Of a stretch of 45,885 bases of DNA, positions 33,982 to 42,929 are shown piece by piece; position 1 is the stretch's first letter, and each line of letters begins with the position of its first letter. Location of the stretch: the NCBI GenBank assembly GCA_910577475.1, contig CAJTLJ010000016.1, positions 1 through 45,885 on the forward strand, given 5' to 3'. The DNA is from an uncultured Alistipes sp. Lineage in GTDB: Bacteria > Bacteroidota > Bacteroidia > Bacteroidales > Rikenellaceae. Position numbers and translations under genes: made by a program. The notes under the pieces were generated by a model, which had not been told where the DNA came from, did not search any database, and saw only the letters and a program-made list of their open reading frames with translations.

Positions 33982-34985
33982 AACGCCTGATTTATACGCT
34001 GCTGGCTGCCGCCGCTTTTCCGCTGGCCGGGGCCGGGGCCCAGAAGACCCCCCAAGTGCGGGCCTATGTCAAGCCCGATTCGGTGCGGCTGGGCGACTGC
34101 TTCGAGTATGTGATCGAGGTGGAGCGCGATTTGGCGCAGGTGACGAACTTTCCCGTCTTCGCGAAGCGGACCGACGGACAGCGCCCGGCGGGCGAGGCCG
34201 ACGTGGAGCTGGTCGAGGAGATGCCCGTGGACACCCTCTCCCGCGAGGGGCGCATGCTCCGCCTGCGGAAACGCTACCGGCTCCAGATCTTCGACGAGGG
34301 CCGGGTCAATATGGGCCGAGGGCAGGTGCTCTACGCCGACAAGAACATCGTCGATACGCTTTACGGCGAGGACACGGTCTTTCTGACGGTGGCCGTGATG
34401 CAGATCGACACCACGGCGCAGGGTCCGCTGGACCTGAAGGGGCAGAAAGGGATGCCCTTCCGCCTGGGAGAGGTGGGCGGCTATCTGCTTTGGGGCCTCG
34501 CCGCCCTGCTGTTGCTGGCCGGTCTCCTTTATGGGGCGAAGCGCCTGCTGGCCCGCTACGGAAAGGGGTTCGGCGACATCTTCAGGCCGGCACCGCCCCT
34601 GCCGCCCCACGTGGTGGCTATTCGGGCGCTGGAGGCCCTGAACCATCGCAAGTTGTGGCAGAACGGCAGCTACAAGTCCTACTACTCCGAGCTGACGGAT
34701 ATTCTGCGGACCTATATCGCGGGCCGATACGGCATCGGGGCCATGGAGATGACCTCCGACGAGATTCTGGCGGCCGTGCGGGTCCTTTCCGAGGAGGAGC
34801 TCCCGAAGAAGGCGGCGATGGACCTGACGGCCATCCTGCGGGATGCCGATCTGGTGAAGTTCGCCAAGGCCGAGCCCGATGCCGAGCAGAACGAGAACGA
34901 CTACACGAAGGCCTACTACTTCGTCGAGGAGACCAAACGGCAGGAGACGGAGCCTTCGGAAGGGGAGGGGATCGAAAATTCATGA
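33978..34985 (+). CDS. BatD/DUF4381-like membrane protein of bat operon
   Basis: Protein of 335 residues with a signal peptide (MKRLIYTLLAAAAFPLAGAGAQ) and an extracytoplasmic beta-rich domain (about 25-160, with VKPDSVRLGDCFEYVIEVERD). One membrane helix follows (GGYLLWGLAALLLLAGLLYG, near 170-189), then a cytosolic helical part with YYSELTDILRTYIAGRYG and LRDADLVKFAK. The layout resembles the BatD/DUF4381 families found in these operons. The exact subfamily is uncertain. It is translationally coupled to the DUF58 gene and followed 48 bases later by the TPR gene. Confidence 0.75.
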   Translation: MKRLIYTLLAAAAFPLAGAGAQKTPQVRAYVKPDSVRLGDCFEYVIEVERDLAQVTNFPVFAKRTDGQRPAGEADVELVEEMPVDTLSREGRMLRLRKRYRLQIFDEGRVNMGRGQVLYADKNIVDTLYGEDTVFLTVAVMQIDTTAQGPLDLKGQKGMPFRLGEVGGYLLWGLAALLLLAGLLYGAKRLLARYGKGFGDIFRPAPPLPPHVVAIRALEALNHRKLWQNGSYKSYYSELTDILRTYIAGRYGIGAMEMTSDEILAAVRVLSEEELPKKAAMDLTAILRDADLVKFAKAEPDAEQNENDYTKAYYFVEETKRQETEPSEGEGIENS

Positions 34986-35033
34986 ACCGCAGGCGGCCCC
35001 GGCCGAGGGGATGCCTGATAAAACGAGCGAATT

Positions 35034-35816
35034 TTGCGTAAGATTTTATATATCGTGCTGGTGCTGGCGGCGGCTCTGCCGGCCGCGGCGCAGAAATATC
35101 CCGAGCGCAGTCTGGTGCGCAAGGGAAACCGGGCGTTCGCCAAGGAGCGGTACGACCGGGCGGTCGACCGATACAAGACGGCGGTCGAACGGACACCGGG
35201 TAGCTGGGAGGCAACCTACAACCTGGGCAATGCCCTCTATCGCACCGAGCAGTTCGATGCGGCGGCGCAGGCGCTGCAGGCCGCCGCGGCCGATACGCTT
35301 CGTCCGGCGGCCGACCGGGCCGAGGCCTACTACAATCTGGGCGATGTGCAGTTCCGTCAGCAGAAGCTCGCGGAGTCGCTCGAGAGCTTCAAGTCGGCGC
35401 TGCGTCTTAACCCCGCGGACGAGCAGGCCAAGTATAACTACGCCTATGTAAAGCGGCTCCTGCAACAGCAGGAGAATGAAAATCAGGACCAGAACCAGAA
35501 TCAGGACCAGCAGCAGGATCAGAATCAGCAGCAGGATCAGGATCAGCAGCAGGATCAGGATCAAAACCGGGATCGGCAGGATCAGGACGACCGGAATCAG
35601 AATCAGGATCAGGATCAGGATGACCGGCAGCAGGACCGGCAGCCCGAGCCCGGCGGGGAGCAGTCCGGGCAGGAGGACTCCCGGCCGCAGGAGGGCCGCA
35701 TCTCCCCGCAGGAGCAGGAGCGGATGCTGGAGGCCATTCAGGCGCAGGAGGACGAGACGCAGGAGAAGCTCAAGGAGAAGGCCGGCGTCGTGGTCCGCGG
35801 TAAGAAAAATTGGTAA
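35034..35816 (+). CDS. BatC-like TPR protein with Gln/Asp-rich repeat
   Basis: Exported protein of 260 residues: signal peptide (RKILYIVLVLAAALPAAAQ), two or three TPR units (about 27-135, with YNLGNALYRTEQFDAAAQAL and YYNLGDVQFRQQKLAESL), a Gln/Asp/Asn-rich tract (144-203) and a charged C-terminal helix (about 224-255). TPRs should hold BatA/BatB together. The start is a TTG at 35034: the frame is closed by TAA at 35019-35021 and no ATG lies between that stop and the signal peptide. A TTG start usually lowers translation, so this may set the subunit ratio. The low-complexity tract is encoded by near-identical repeats that could vary in number. Confidence 0.85.
   Translation: MRKILYIVLVLAAALPAAAQKYPERSLVRKGNRAFAKERYDRAVDRYKTAVERTPGSWEATYNLGNALYRTEQFDAAAQALQAAAADTLRPAADRAEAYYNLGDVQFRQQKLAESLESFKSALRLNPADEQAKYNYAYVKRLLQQQENENQDQNQNQDQQQDQNQQQDQDQQQDQDQNRDRQDQDDRNQNQDQDQDDRQQDRQPEPGGEQSGQEDSRPQEGRISPQEQERMLEAIQAQEDETQEKLKEKAGVVVRGKKNW
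35463..35642 (+). repeat. Low-complexity CAGGAT/CAGAAT repeat inside batC-like gene
   Basis: About 180 bases built from CAGGATCAG, CAGAATCAG and CAGCAGGATCAG units, encoding Gln-Asp, Gln-Asn and Gln-Gln pairs. Units are multiples of three bases, so copy-number change would lengthen or shorten the protein without a frameshift. Confidence 0.85.
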
Positions 35817-35837
35817 ACGTTTGATTGCTATAAAGAG

Positions 35838-36824
35838 ATGCAGTTCGAATCTCCCCATTGTCTCTGGCTCCTCACGGTATTGTTACCGATGACGGCCTAC
35901 TACATCTACCGCACCTTGCAGGGCGGAGCCGCAATCCGGCTGTCGAGCGTGGAGGGCGTGCTGAACGCCCCCCGGACGTGGCGCTATTATCTGCGCCACC
36001 TCCCCTTCGCGTTGCGTTGTGCGGCGGTCGCCTGCCTCGTGGTGGCGCTGGCCCGCCCCCGTTCGGCGGAGCAGAACACCACGGCCTCGTCCGAAGGCAT
36101 CGACATCGTGATGGCGCTCGACATCTCGGGTTCCATGCTGGCGCGCGACTTCAAGCCCGACCGGATGGGCGCCGCCAAACAGATGGCCGGCGAGTTCGTG
36201 ACGGCCCGCGCGGGCGACCGGATCGGGCTGGTGGTCTTCGCCGGCGAATCGTTCACCCAGAGCCCGCTGACGACCGACTACGCCACCTTGCAGACCCTGC
36301 TGTCGCGGGTGAAGAGCGGCCTGATCGAGGACGGCACGGCCATCGGAAACGGACTGGCGACGGGCATCAACCGCCTGCGCGAGAGCGACGCCAAGTCGAA
36401 GGTGATCATTCTGCTGACCGACGGCGTGAACAACCGCGGACAGATCGCTCCGCTCACGGCGGCCGAAATCGCCCGCGAGCAGGGGATCCGGGTCTACACC
36501 ATCGGGGTGGGCTCGCGCGGCGAGGCTCCCTATCCGGCGCTCGACATGTTCGGTAACATGACCTTTGTCCGGCAGCGGGTGGAGATCGACGAGGATACGC
36601 TGCGCGAAATCGCCTCCATGACCGGCGGCCGCTATTTCCGCGCAACGGACAACGCCGCCCTGCGGGCCATCTATGCCGAAATCAACCAGCTGGAGAAGAG
36701 CCGGGTGGAGGTGTCGCAGTTCACGACCTACACCGAAGAGTTCCTTCCCTGGGTGCTGGCCGCCGTGCTGGCCCTGCTGCTCGAATTTTTGTTCCATACG
36801 CTTTTGCTCAAACGACTGCCCTGA
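35838..36824 (+). CDS. batA: BatA-like von Willebrand factor A membrane protein
   Basis: Protein of 328 residues anchored by hydrophobic segments at both ends: CLWLLTVLLPMTAYYIY near 8-24, LRCAAVACLVVALA near 58-71 and FLPWVLAAVLALLLEFLF near the C-terminus. The vWA domain (about 88-290) has the complete MIDAS motif DISGSM near 94, with the later Thr in LIEDGTAIGNGLATG and Asp in LLTDGVNNRG. In Bacteroides, BatA with BatB forms part of a membrane complex linked to aerotolerance. It starts 21 bases after the TPR gene. The stop shares bases with the next start (TGATG). Confidence 0.9.
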   Translation: MQFESPHCLWLLTVLLPMTAYYIYRTLQGGAAIRLSSVEGVLNAPRTWRYYLRHLPFALRCAAVACLVVALARPRSAEQNTTASSEGIDIVMALDISGSMLARDFKPDRMGAAKQMAGEFVTARAGDRIGLVVFAGESFTQSPLTTDYATLQTLLSRVKSGLIEDGTAIGNGLATGINRLRESDAKSKVIILLTDGVNNRGQIAPLTAAEIAREQGIRVYTIGVGSRGEAPYPALDMFGNMTFVRQRVEIDEDTLREIASMTGGRYFRATDNAALRAIYAEINQLEKSRVEVSQFTTYTEEFLPWVLAAVLALLLEFLFHTLLLKRLP

Positions 36825-37846
36825 TGTTTCGATTCGCCAATCCCGTCTGCCTGTGGCTTCTGACGCTCATCCCCGTGATGATCGTCCTCTTCGCGGCCGC
36901 CGCCGTGCGGCGCCGCCGTCGGCTGGAGCGCTTCGGTAATCCCGAAACGCTTCGCCAACTCATGCCCGACGTATCTCCCGGGCGCGTCCGGCTCAAGTTC
37001 ATCCTGCTGCTCGCGGCCTATGCGCTGGTCGTGCTGGCCGCCGCCCGTCCGCAGTTCGGCTCGAAGCTGCGCGAGGAGCAGGCGCAGGGCATCGAGATGA
37101 TGCTGGCAGTCGACGTGTCGAACTCCATGCTGGCCGAGGATTTCGAGCCCAACCGGCTGGAGCGCACGAAATACGCCATCAACAAGCTCTTCGAGGGGCT
37201 CGATCAGGACCGGGTGGGGCTGGTGGTCTTCGCCGGTGAGGCGAAGGTGCAGCTCCCCATCACGACCGACTATCGGATGGCCCGGGCCTTCGCCCGGCGG
37301 ATCGATCCGTCGCTGGTCTCGGTGCAGGGCACCGACATCGCACAGGCCATTTCGCTCGCGTCGCTCTCCTTCTCCGCCTCCGAGGGCGAGAACCGCAGCC
37401 GGGCCGTCATCCTCATCACCGACGGCGAGGGGCACGACGGCGACGCGGTCGCTGCGGCCCGCCGGGCCCGGGAGCAGGGCATCCGGATCTATACCATCGG
37501 CATCGGCACGCCCGAAGGGGCCCCGATCCGGATCGGGGGCGACTTCGTCCGGGATGAGAACGGCGACATGGTGGTCTCGAAACTCGACGAGCAGACCCTC
37601 GAAACGATCGCCCGCGAGACGGACGGCCTCTATGTCCGGGCCTCGAAGCAGGATATCGGGCTGGAGGAGATCGTGAAGGAGATCAACGCCCTGGAGGCCG
37701 ACGAGCTGGAGGTGCTGCGCTTCGAGGAGTTCAACGAGCAGTATCAATATCTGCTGGGGGCGGCGCTCTTGCTGCTCTTGCTGGAGTTTCTGCTGCTCGA
37801 CCGCCGCAATCCCCTGCTGGCCCGGTTCAACATTTTTCGTCAGTAA
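36824..37846 (+). CDS. batB: BatB-like von Willebrand factor A membrane protein
   Basis: Paralogue of the preceding protein, 340 residues. N-terminal hydrophobic segments are VCLWLLTLIPVMIVLFAAAA and FILLLAAYALVVLAAA; a C-terminal helix (YLLGAALLLLLLEFLLLD) re-enters the membrane. The vWA domain has the MIDAS motif DVSNSM near 98, and the supporting VQGTDIAQAI and LITDGEGHDG segments. The similar topology of the two vWA proteins suggests a side-by-side assembly. It is the last bat gene; ubiD begins three bases after its stop, so ubiD may be transcribed with the operon. Confidence 0.9.
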   Translation: MFRFANPVCLWLLTLIPVMIVLFAAAAVRRRRRLERFGNPETLRQLMPDVSPGRVRLKFILLLAAYALVVLAAARPQFGSKLREEQAQGIEMMLAVDVSNSMLAEDFEPNRLERTKYAINKLFEGLDQDRVGLVVFAGEAKVQLPITTDYRMARAFARRIDPSLVSVQGTDIAQAISLASLSFSASEGENRSRAVILITDGEGHDGDAVAAARRAREQGIRIYTIGIGTPEGAPIRIGGDFVRDENGDMVVSKLDEQTLETIARETDGLYVRASKQDIGLEEIVKEINALEADELEVLRFEEFNEQYQYLLGAALLLLLLEFLLLDRRNPLLARFNIFRQ

Positions 37847-37849
37847 GCC

Positions 37850-39700
37850 ATGTACGAGAATCTGAATGCCTATATCGCGCGGCTGGAGCGCGAGGGGGAG
37901 CTGGTGCGGATCGGAGCACGGGTCGATCCCGTGCTGGAAATGGCCGAAATAACGGATCGCATATCGAAAAGTCCGGGCGGGGGCCGGGCGCTGCTTTTCG
38001 AGAATACCGGCACCGAATTCCCCGTGCTGATGAATGCGATGGGCTCCGACCGCCGCATGGCGCTGGCACTGGGTGCGGAGCGGCTGGAGGAGCTGACCGA
38101 GCGGATCGACGGCCTGCTGAAGCGGCTGACCCAACCGGCCGACGGCTGGTTGGATAAGCTGCGCATGCTGCCGCTGCTGGCCGAGATGTCGCGCTGGATG
38201 CCCCGGAACCGTTCGGGACGCGGGGCCTGCCAGGAGGTCGTGTGGCGCGGGGACGAGGTGGACCTGGGGCGCATTCCCGTGCTGAAGTGCTGGGGGTGCG
38301 ACGGCGGCCGCTTCATCACCCTGCCTATGGTCCACACGCTCGACCCCGAGACCGGCATGCGCAACGTGGGGATGTATCGGATGCAGATCTTCGACGGCCG
38401 CACGACCGGCATGCACTGGCACCGCCACAAGACGGGCGCCCGCCACTACGACGGCTATAAGCGGGCCGGGCGGAGGATGCCCGTCACGGTGACGCTGGGA
38501 GGCGACCCCGTTTATACCTATGCCGCCACGGCTCCCATGCCCGACAACATGGACGAATACCTGCTGGCCGGATTCCTGCGGCGGCGTCCGGTCGAGCTGG
38601 TGGAGTCGCTGACCAACGGGATTCGGATTCCGGCCGACTGCGACTTCGTGATCGAGGGGTATGTCGACCCCTCGGAGGAGCTGGCCGTCGAGGGCCCTTT
38701 CGGCGACCACACCGGTTTCTATTCGCTCGAGGACCGCTATCCGCGTTTTCATGTCACCTCCGTCAGCCACCGCCGCGGTGCCGTCTGGCCCGCTACGCTG
38801 GTCGGCGTCCCTCCCGAGGAGGATGCCTATATCGCCCGGGCGACCGAGCGCATTTTTCTGGCCCCGATCCGACTGGCCGTCCAGCCCGAGGTGCGCGACC
38901 TCTGGATGCCGACCGCCGGCACGGCGCACAACCTGGCCGTGGTCTCGCTCGAAGCCCGTTATGCGGGGCAGGCCGTCAAGGTGGCCCAGGGGCTGTGGGG
39001 CGCCGGGCAGATGATGTTCAACAAATACCTGCTCGCGACCGACGCTTCGGTCGATATCCGCAACCCCGAGACGCTGGCCGAGCTGCTGCGCCGGGTCGAC
39101 CCCGAGCGCGATCTGCACCTTTCGGAAGGGGTGCTGGACGTGCTCGACCATGCGACCGCCACGCCGGGATTCGGCGGCAAGGGGCTGCTGGACGCCACGG
39201 GAATCGACCTCTCGTCGCCCGTCGGGCCGGTCCGCCTGCCCCGCAGCTTCGAACCGGCGGGAGGCGTCTCGCTGGTGGATACCTCGCTGGTCGAGAGGTG
39301 GAGCTGTCTGGTGCTCCACGCAGACAGGGAGCGGCCCGATGAGGTGGATGTTCCCGCCTATCTGGAGCGCAACGGCATTCGGGGCGTGCGGTTCGTCCTG
39401 CTGTTCGACTACGCCGCCGCAGGCCCCATGCGCAGCGAAGACCTGCTGTGGCTGGCTGCTGCCAATACCGACCCGCGCCGCGACCTCTCCCTATGGCAGG
39501 GGGCTGTGCTGGTCGATGCCCGCAGCAAACGCCCGGGGCTGAAGGGAAATCCCGACCGCTTCCCCAACGCGGCGACCTCGCTCCCCGAGACGATCCGGCT
39601 GGTCGATAACCGCTGGCCCGAGTACGGGCTGGGCGAACTCATCGCGTCGCCGTCTCGCCGCTACCGCAAGCTCTGGTTGTCCAACGAAGCGCAGTGGTAG
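37850..39700 (+). CDS. ubiD: UbiD-family decarboxylase
   Basis: Prenylated-FMN-dependent decarboxylase of 616 residues, probably acting in menaquinone synthesis, since Bacteroidota use menaquinone. It has the UbiD core: IPVLKCWGCDGGRFITLP near 142-160, the MHWHRHKTGARH segment near 188, and the EGPFGDHTGFYS motif near 284 with the cofactor-region Glu. The final part has LVDNRWPEYGLG. Its length exceeds E. coli UbiD (about 500 residues) but is common in this phylum. No ubiX (flavin prenyltransferase) gene is in the window. It starts three bases after batB; no separate promoter is visible in that gap. Confidence 0.9.
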   Translation: MYENLNAYIARLEREGELVRIGARVDPVLEMAEITDRISKSPGGGRALLFENTGTEFPVLMNAMGSDRRMALALGAERLEELTERIDGLLKRLTQPADGWLDKLRMLPLLAEMSRWMPRNRSGRGACQEVVWRGDEVDLGRIPVLKCWGCDGGRFITLPMVHTLDPETGMRNVGMYRMQIFDGRTTGMHWHRHKTGARHYDGYKRAGRRMPVTVTLGGDPVYTYAATAPMPDNMDEYLLAGFLRRRPVELVESLTNGIRIPADCDFVIEGYVDPSEELAVEGPFGDHTGFYSLEDRYPRFHVTSVSHRRGAVWPATLVGVPPEEDAYIARATERIFLAPIRLAVQPEVRDLWMPTAGTAHNLAVVSLEARYAGQAVKVAQGLWGAGQMMFNKYLLATDASVDIRNPETLAELLRRVDPERDLHLSEGVLDVLDHATATPGFGGKGLLDATGIDLSSPVGPVRLPRSFEPAGGVSLVDTSLVERWSCLVLHADRERPDEVDVPAYLERNGIRGVRFVLLFDYAAAGPMRSEDLLWLAAANTDPRRDLSLWQGAVLVDARSKRPGLKGNPDRFPNAATSLPETIRLVDNRWPEYGLGELIASPSRRYRKLWLSNEAQW

Positions 39701-39702
39701 AG

Positions 39703-40773
39703 ATGGAGTGGTTCAACAAGCGCGAGCGACGCGGCATTCTTATCTTTCTGCCGCTGTTGGTGCTGATCGCCGTCGGGGTGCGTTTCATCCGTGTGCGTAG
39801 TGCGGTGCAGGCCGTCGAACGGATCGAGGCGGAGGAGCATCCCCTGCCGGCCGATTCGCTCCGCGGATTTGCGTTCGATCCCAATACGGTCGACTACGAC
39901 GATCTGCTCCGGCTGGGCTTCTCGAAGTCGCAGGCCGTGCAGCTGCTCCGCTACCGGGCGGCCGGCAAGGTTTTCCGCCTGCCCGAGGAGCTGGCTACGC
40001 TCTACGGCATGTCCGATTCGCTCTTCCGTCGGCTGCGGCCCTGGGTGACGATTTCCGAGGAGTACCGCTACCGGCCCCGCCCGAAGCGCTCGGCTCCCGA
40101 TTTTCCCTCCTCCCGCCGCGTGTTCCGCAGCGACCGGGCCGAGCCTTTCCGGATCGATACCGTGTCGGCGGCCTACCTGCGTTCGCTCGGATTCTCGGTC
40201 CGCTGGTCCGAAGCTTTCGTCGATTGCTGGCGCCGGCGCCGGATGCGCTCGCTCGACGAGCTGCGCGAGATCGCCTTCATCGGCGACTCCATTACCGACC
40301 TGCTGGCACCGTTTCTGCTTTTTCCCGAGCGCGAGCCCGATCCCTATGACCGGCCGGTCGAACTCAATACGGCCGATTCGGCCTCGCTCTGCGGGGTCAA
40401 CGGCATCGGTTCCCGCACGGCGCATGCCATCGTGGAGTATCGCCGCAGGCTGGGCGGATTCCACCGCGTGGAGCAGCTGGCCGAGGTGCGGGGCGTGCTG
40501 GAGTCGAATTATGAGAAAATTATCGAACAAATTTCCTGCGATTCCTTTCGTATTCGAAAAATTGATATTAACTTTGCGCCCTCGGAGCGGTTGAGGGAAC
40601 ATCCCTACCTGCCGCCCCGCATATTGAGAAAATTGTTAAGCAAGCGCCAGCAGCGCAAATCGAAAGGAGGTTGGAGTACCGCAGAAGAGTTGGTCGATGA
40701 TAAGATATTGACGGTAGAGGAGGCCGAAAGGCTGCGTCCCTATCTTCTGTTCGGTACACAGCAAAACGAGTAG
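39703..40773 (+). CDS. ComEA-like helix-hairpin-helix membrane protein
   Basis: Protein of 356 residues with one N-terminal membrane helix (GILIFLPLLVLIAVGVRFI) and three helix-hairpin-helix-like units. They begin near FDPNTVDYDDLLRLGFSKSQ (about 54), FRIDTVSAAYLRSLGFSVRW (about 148) and VELNTADSASLCGVNGIG (about 225). The last is the best ComEA/GspK-type match (NTA..L..V.GIG). Such modules bind DNA or serve as assembly elements in uptake and secretion machines; the role here is not known. I use the ATG at 39703; the ubiD stop is just before it. A TAACTTTG box at 40569-40576, inside the end of this gene, may help express rpsU. Confidence 0.82.
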   Translation: MEWFNKRERRGILIFLPLLVLIAVGVRFIRVRSAVQAVERIEAEEHPLPADSLRGFAFDPNTVDYDDLLRLGFSKSQAVQLLRYRAAGKVFRLPEELATLYGMSDSLFRRLRPWVTISEEYRYRPRPKRSAPDFPSSRRVFRSDRAEPFRIDTVSAAYLRSLGFSVRWSEAFVDCWRRRRMRSLDELREIAFIGDSITDLLAPFLLFPEREPDPYDRPVELNTADSASLCGVNGIGSRTAHAIVEYRRRLGGFHRVEQLAEVRGVLESNYEKIIEQISCDSFRIRKIDINFAPSERLREHPYLPPRILRKLLSKRQQRKSKGGWSTAEELVDDKILTVEEAERLRPYLLFGTQQNE

Positions 40774-40868
40774 AACCTATTTTTTCGAAACGATCCGTCG
40801 GCGGCGGACGAGGAACGGAGAGGCCGCGATAAACAAACAGAATAAAAACGAATAAAAAGAGTATAGTT

Positions 40869-41060
40869 ATGATTATCATGCCGGTAAAAGAGGGCGAGAA
40901 CATCGAGCGCGCCCTGAAGAAGTTCAAGCGTAAGTACGAGCGTACGGGTGTCCTGAAGGAGCTCCGCCGCCGTCAGTATTTCACGAAGCCCTCGGTCGCC
41001 AAGCGCGAGGCCATGATGCACGCCATCTACGTGGAGCACACCTACCGTCAGGAGGAGTAG
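40869..41060 (+). CDS. rpsU: Small ribosomal subunit protein bS21
   Basis: Basic protein of 63 residues, MIIMPVKEGENIERALKKFK followed by KYERTGVLKELRRRQYF, matching bS21. It belongs to the 30S subunit near the anti-Shine-Dalgarno end of 16S rRNA. I chose the ATG at 40869 over the one at 40878, because bS21 in this phylum commonly starts MIVVPVKEG. It lies 95 bases after the HhH gene with no clear -33/-7 pair in the gap, so it may use the box inside that gene. A strong terminator follows. Confidence 0.95.
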   Translation: MIIMPVKEGENIERALKKFKRKYERTGVLKELRRRQYFTKPSVAKREAMMHAIYVEHTYRQEE

Positions 41061-41081
41061 TACGCACGGAACACCGCGAAA

Positions 41082-41115
41082 AACAGCGCCGAGTCCCCAT
41101 GGACTCGGCGCTGTT
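41082..41115. terminator. Terminator between rpsU and mscS-like gene
   Basis: A 15-bp perfect stem (41082-41096 with 41101-41115) with a CCAT loop lies between convergent genes. T-tracts are short, but it probably acts on both strands. Confidence 0.85.
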
Positions 41116-41137
41116 CGTATGTCCGGAAGCTCCGGCG

Positions 41138-42388
41138 CTATTTTTCAGGCCCCAGCCGCTGCAGGTCGGCCCCGGTCGGGGCCTGGTAGATCCGCAGATC
41201 GAAGAGCGGGGCGAGGGCGATGACGTGCGAGAGGACTTCGCTCTGGAGTTGTTCGTAGGGAACCCAGTTGACATTGGCCGAGAAGAAATAGAGCTGCACG
41301 GGCAGGCCCCATTCCGAGGGTTGCAGCTGGCGCACCAGCGTCAGCATGGTGTGGCGTACGCGGGGGTGGTGTTCGATGTAGCGCTGTATGTAGCGCATGT
41401 AGAGGTCCAGATTCGTCACGGCCTCCCCTTCGAGCGTGCGGCCCGTTTCGTCGGCCATGCCGCTCTGCAGGAGCTCGCTCTGCCGCAGCCGGCTCAGCAG
41501 CTCCGTGTCGGCGAAGCGGATGCTCGACATGTCGATGTTGATCGAGCGCATCACGCGCCGTCCGCCCGAGTTGCGCATGGCCTGCCAGTTCTCGAACGAC
41601 TCGCTGATGAGCAGGTAGGGCGGCAGGTTGATGAGCGTATTGTCCCACGCGCGGACCTTCACCACCGTGAGGGCCACCTCTTCCACGATGCCGTTCACGT
41701 CGCGCTGGGGCATGTAGATCCAGTCGCCCACCTTGAGCATGTCGTTCAGGGCGAGCTGGACGCCCGATACCAGACCCAGAATCGAATCTTTGAAGATCAG
41801 CATCATGACGGCTGCCGAGGCACCCAGTCCGGTCAGCAGGATGGTGGGGGACTTGTCGATCAGGATCGAGACGATCAGAATTGCCGAGATCAGGGCGGCG
41901 ATCACCTGACCGGTCTGCATCAGCCCCTTGATGGGGCGTCCCTGCCACTCGGCCCGGTGGTCGGCGAGCTCGAAGACGGCCCGCAGCATGGAGTTCACGA
42001 ACCGCAGCACGGAGAGGACCAGGTAGATGTCGATCAGGCGCACCAGAATCAGGTAGAGCCGGTGCGTCGAGGCGTCCTTCGCCGAGATGGCGATGGGCAG
42101 CATCACGCTGATAAGCACCGGCGTGACGATGTTGCACAGACGACGCATCACCTTGTCGTCGAAGATGATGTCGTCCCAGGTGACCTTCGTGCGGGCGACT
42201 ACTTTCCTGACGATGCGCAGCAGAAAGAACCGGATCGTCAGGTCGACGGCCACGGCCAGCAGGACGATGGCCAGCAGGATGATCCAGCGGTCGGTCGAGT
42301 CGGCCATGTCGGCCGAGAGTCCCAGCCGCACCAGCAGGTCGTCGAGCCAGCGCTGCGCGATTTTGTCCAGTCCGTTCAACTCCTCCAT
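41138..42388 (-). CDS. MscS-family mechanosensitive ion channel (YbdG-like)
   Basis: Inner-membrane channel of 416 residues that opens under membrane tension to release solutes. Five or so hydrophobic helices occupy the first 190 residues, among them RWIILLAIVLLAVAVDLTI and VIAALISAILIVSILI. The pore helix and beta domain follow: TGLGASAAVMMLIFKDSILG and LVSGVQLALNDMLKVGDWI, then VNGIVEEVALTVVKVRAWDN and LINLPPYLLI. Extra N-terminal helices and the TWDDIIFDDK segment resemble the larger YbdG/YnaI type. It is the second gene after the nitroreductase gene, one base apart, so both share a transcript. Confidence 0.92.
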   Translation of the reverse strand: MEELNGLDKIAQRWLDDLLVRLGLSADMADSTDRWIILLAIVLLAVAVDLTIRFFLLRIVRKVVARTKVTWDDIIFDDKVMRRLCNIVTPVLISVMLPIAISAKDASTHRLYLILVRLIDIYLVLSVLRFVNSMLRAVFELADHRAEWQGRPIKGLMQTGQVIAALISAILIVSILIDKSPTILLTGLGASAAVMMLIFKDSILGLVSGVQLALNDMLKVGDWIYMPQRDVNGIVEEVALTVVKVRAWDNTLINLPPYLLISESFENWQAMRNSGGRRVMRSINIDMSSIRFADTELLSRLRQSELLQSGMADETGRTLEGEAVTNLDLYMRYIQRYIEHHPRVRHTMLTLVRQLQPSEWGLPVQLYFFSANVNWVPYEQLQSEVLSHVIALAPLFDLRIYQAPTGADLQRLGPEK

Positions 42389-42389
42389 C

Positions 42390-42899
42390 TTACAGCTCCT
42401 TTACGATTTCGTCGGTCGGTTTCCGGTTCTTCGGCGAGGCGGCAGCCGGGGCGGGGTAGCCGATCGGCAGAAGGGCTACGGGGCGCAGCGGAGCCTCGAT
42501 GCCGAGGGCTTCGGTGCAGCGTGCAGGGTCGAAGGCGCATACCCAGCAGCAGCCCAGCCCCTGCTCGGCGGCCGCCAGCACGAGGTGTTCGGCGACGATG
42601 GCCGCATCCACGTCGCTGTGGCAGCGGCCGTCGCAGGAGCGGGTCCAGGCCTCCGAATCGTCGACGCAGACGACGATGCAGACCGGGGCCTGCCCGAACC
42701 ATTCGCGGTCATAAGCGGTCCGCAGCGCCTTGCGGCGCGCCTCGTCGCGCACGACGATCAGCCGCCACGGCTGCCGGTTGCAGGCCGAGGGAGCCAGACG
42801 TCCGCACTCCAGCAGGTAATCGATCTTCTCCGCCTCGACCTCCCGCGGCAGATAGGCTCTCACCGAGCGGCGTTCTTTTACGAGTTCCAGAAAATTCAT
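42390..42899 (-). CDS. Nitroreductase family protein
   Basis: FMN-dependent oxidoreductase of 169 residues. It starts MNFLELVKERRSVRAY, the usual nitroreductase entry with the flavin-phosphate Arg residues. SACNRQPWRLIVVRD follows near 40, and the AAAEQGLGCCWVCAF segment near 112 is the classic GLG motif. The Cys-rich EAWTRSCDGRC stretch is unusual. Length is on the short side but complete. The ATG at 42899 is chosen; TTG at 42905 is less likely. It heads a two-gene unit with the mscS-like gene. Confidence 0.9.
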   Translation of the reverse strand: MNFLELVKERRSVRAYLPREVEAEKIDYLLECGRLAPSACNRQPWRLIVVRDEARRKALRTAYDREWFGQAPVCIVVCVDDSEAWTRSCDGRCHSDVDAAIVAEHLVLAAAEQGLGCCWVCAFDPARCTEALGIEAPLRPVALLPIGYPAPAAASPKNRKPTDEIVKEL

Positions 42900-42929
42900 A
42901 GGCAACGGTTCTATTCATCAACTTTCGGA

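Noticed and set aside
35463..35642. CRISPR-like array
   Set aside because: The units are 9-12 bases, in frame and protein-coding (Gln/Asp tract), without unique spacers.
36728..39319. Very long minus-strand open frame (863 codons) opposite batB and ubiD
   Set aside because: It is antisense to two well-recognised genes, its product is low-complexity in Arg/Gly/Ala/His with no family resemblance, and such frames arise from GC-rich codon bias. The same applies to the long antisense frames at 1826-3901, 15715-17862, 19285-21450 and 27420-29501.
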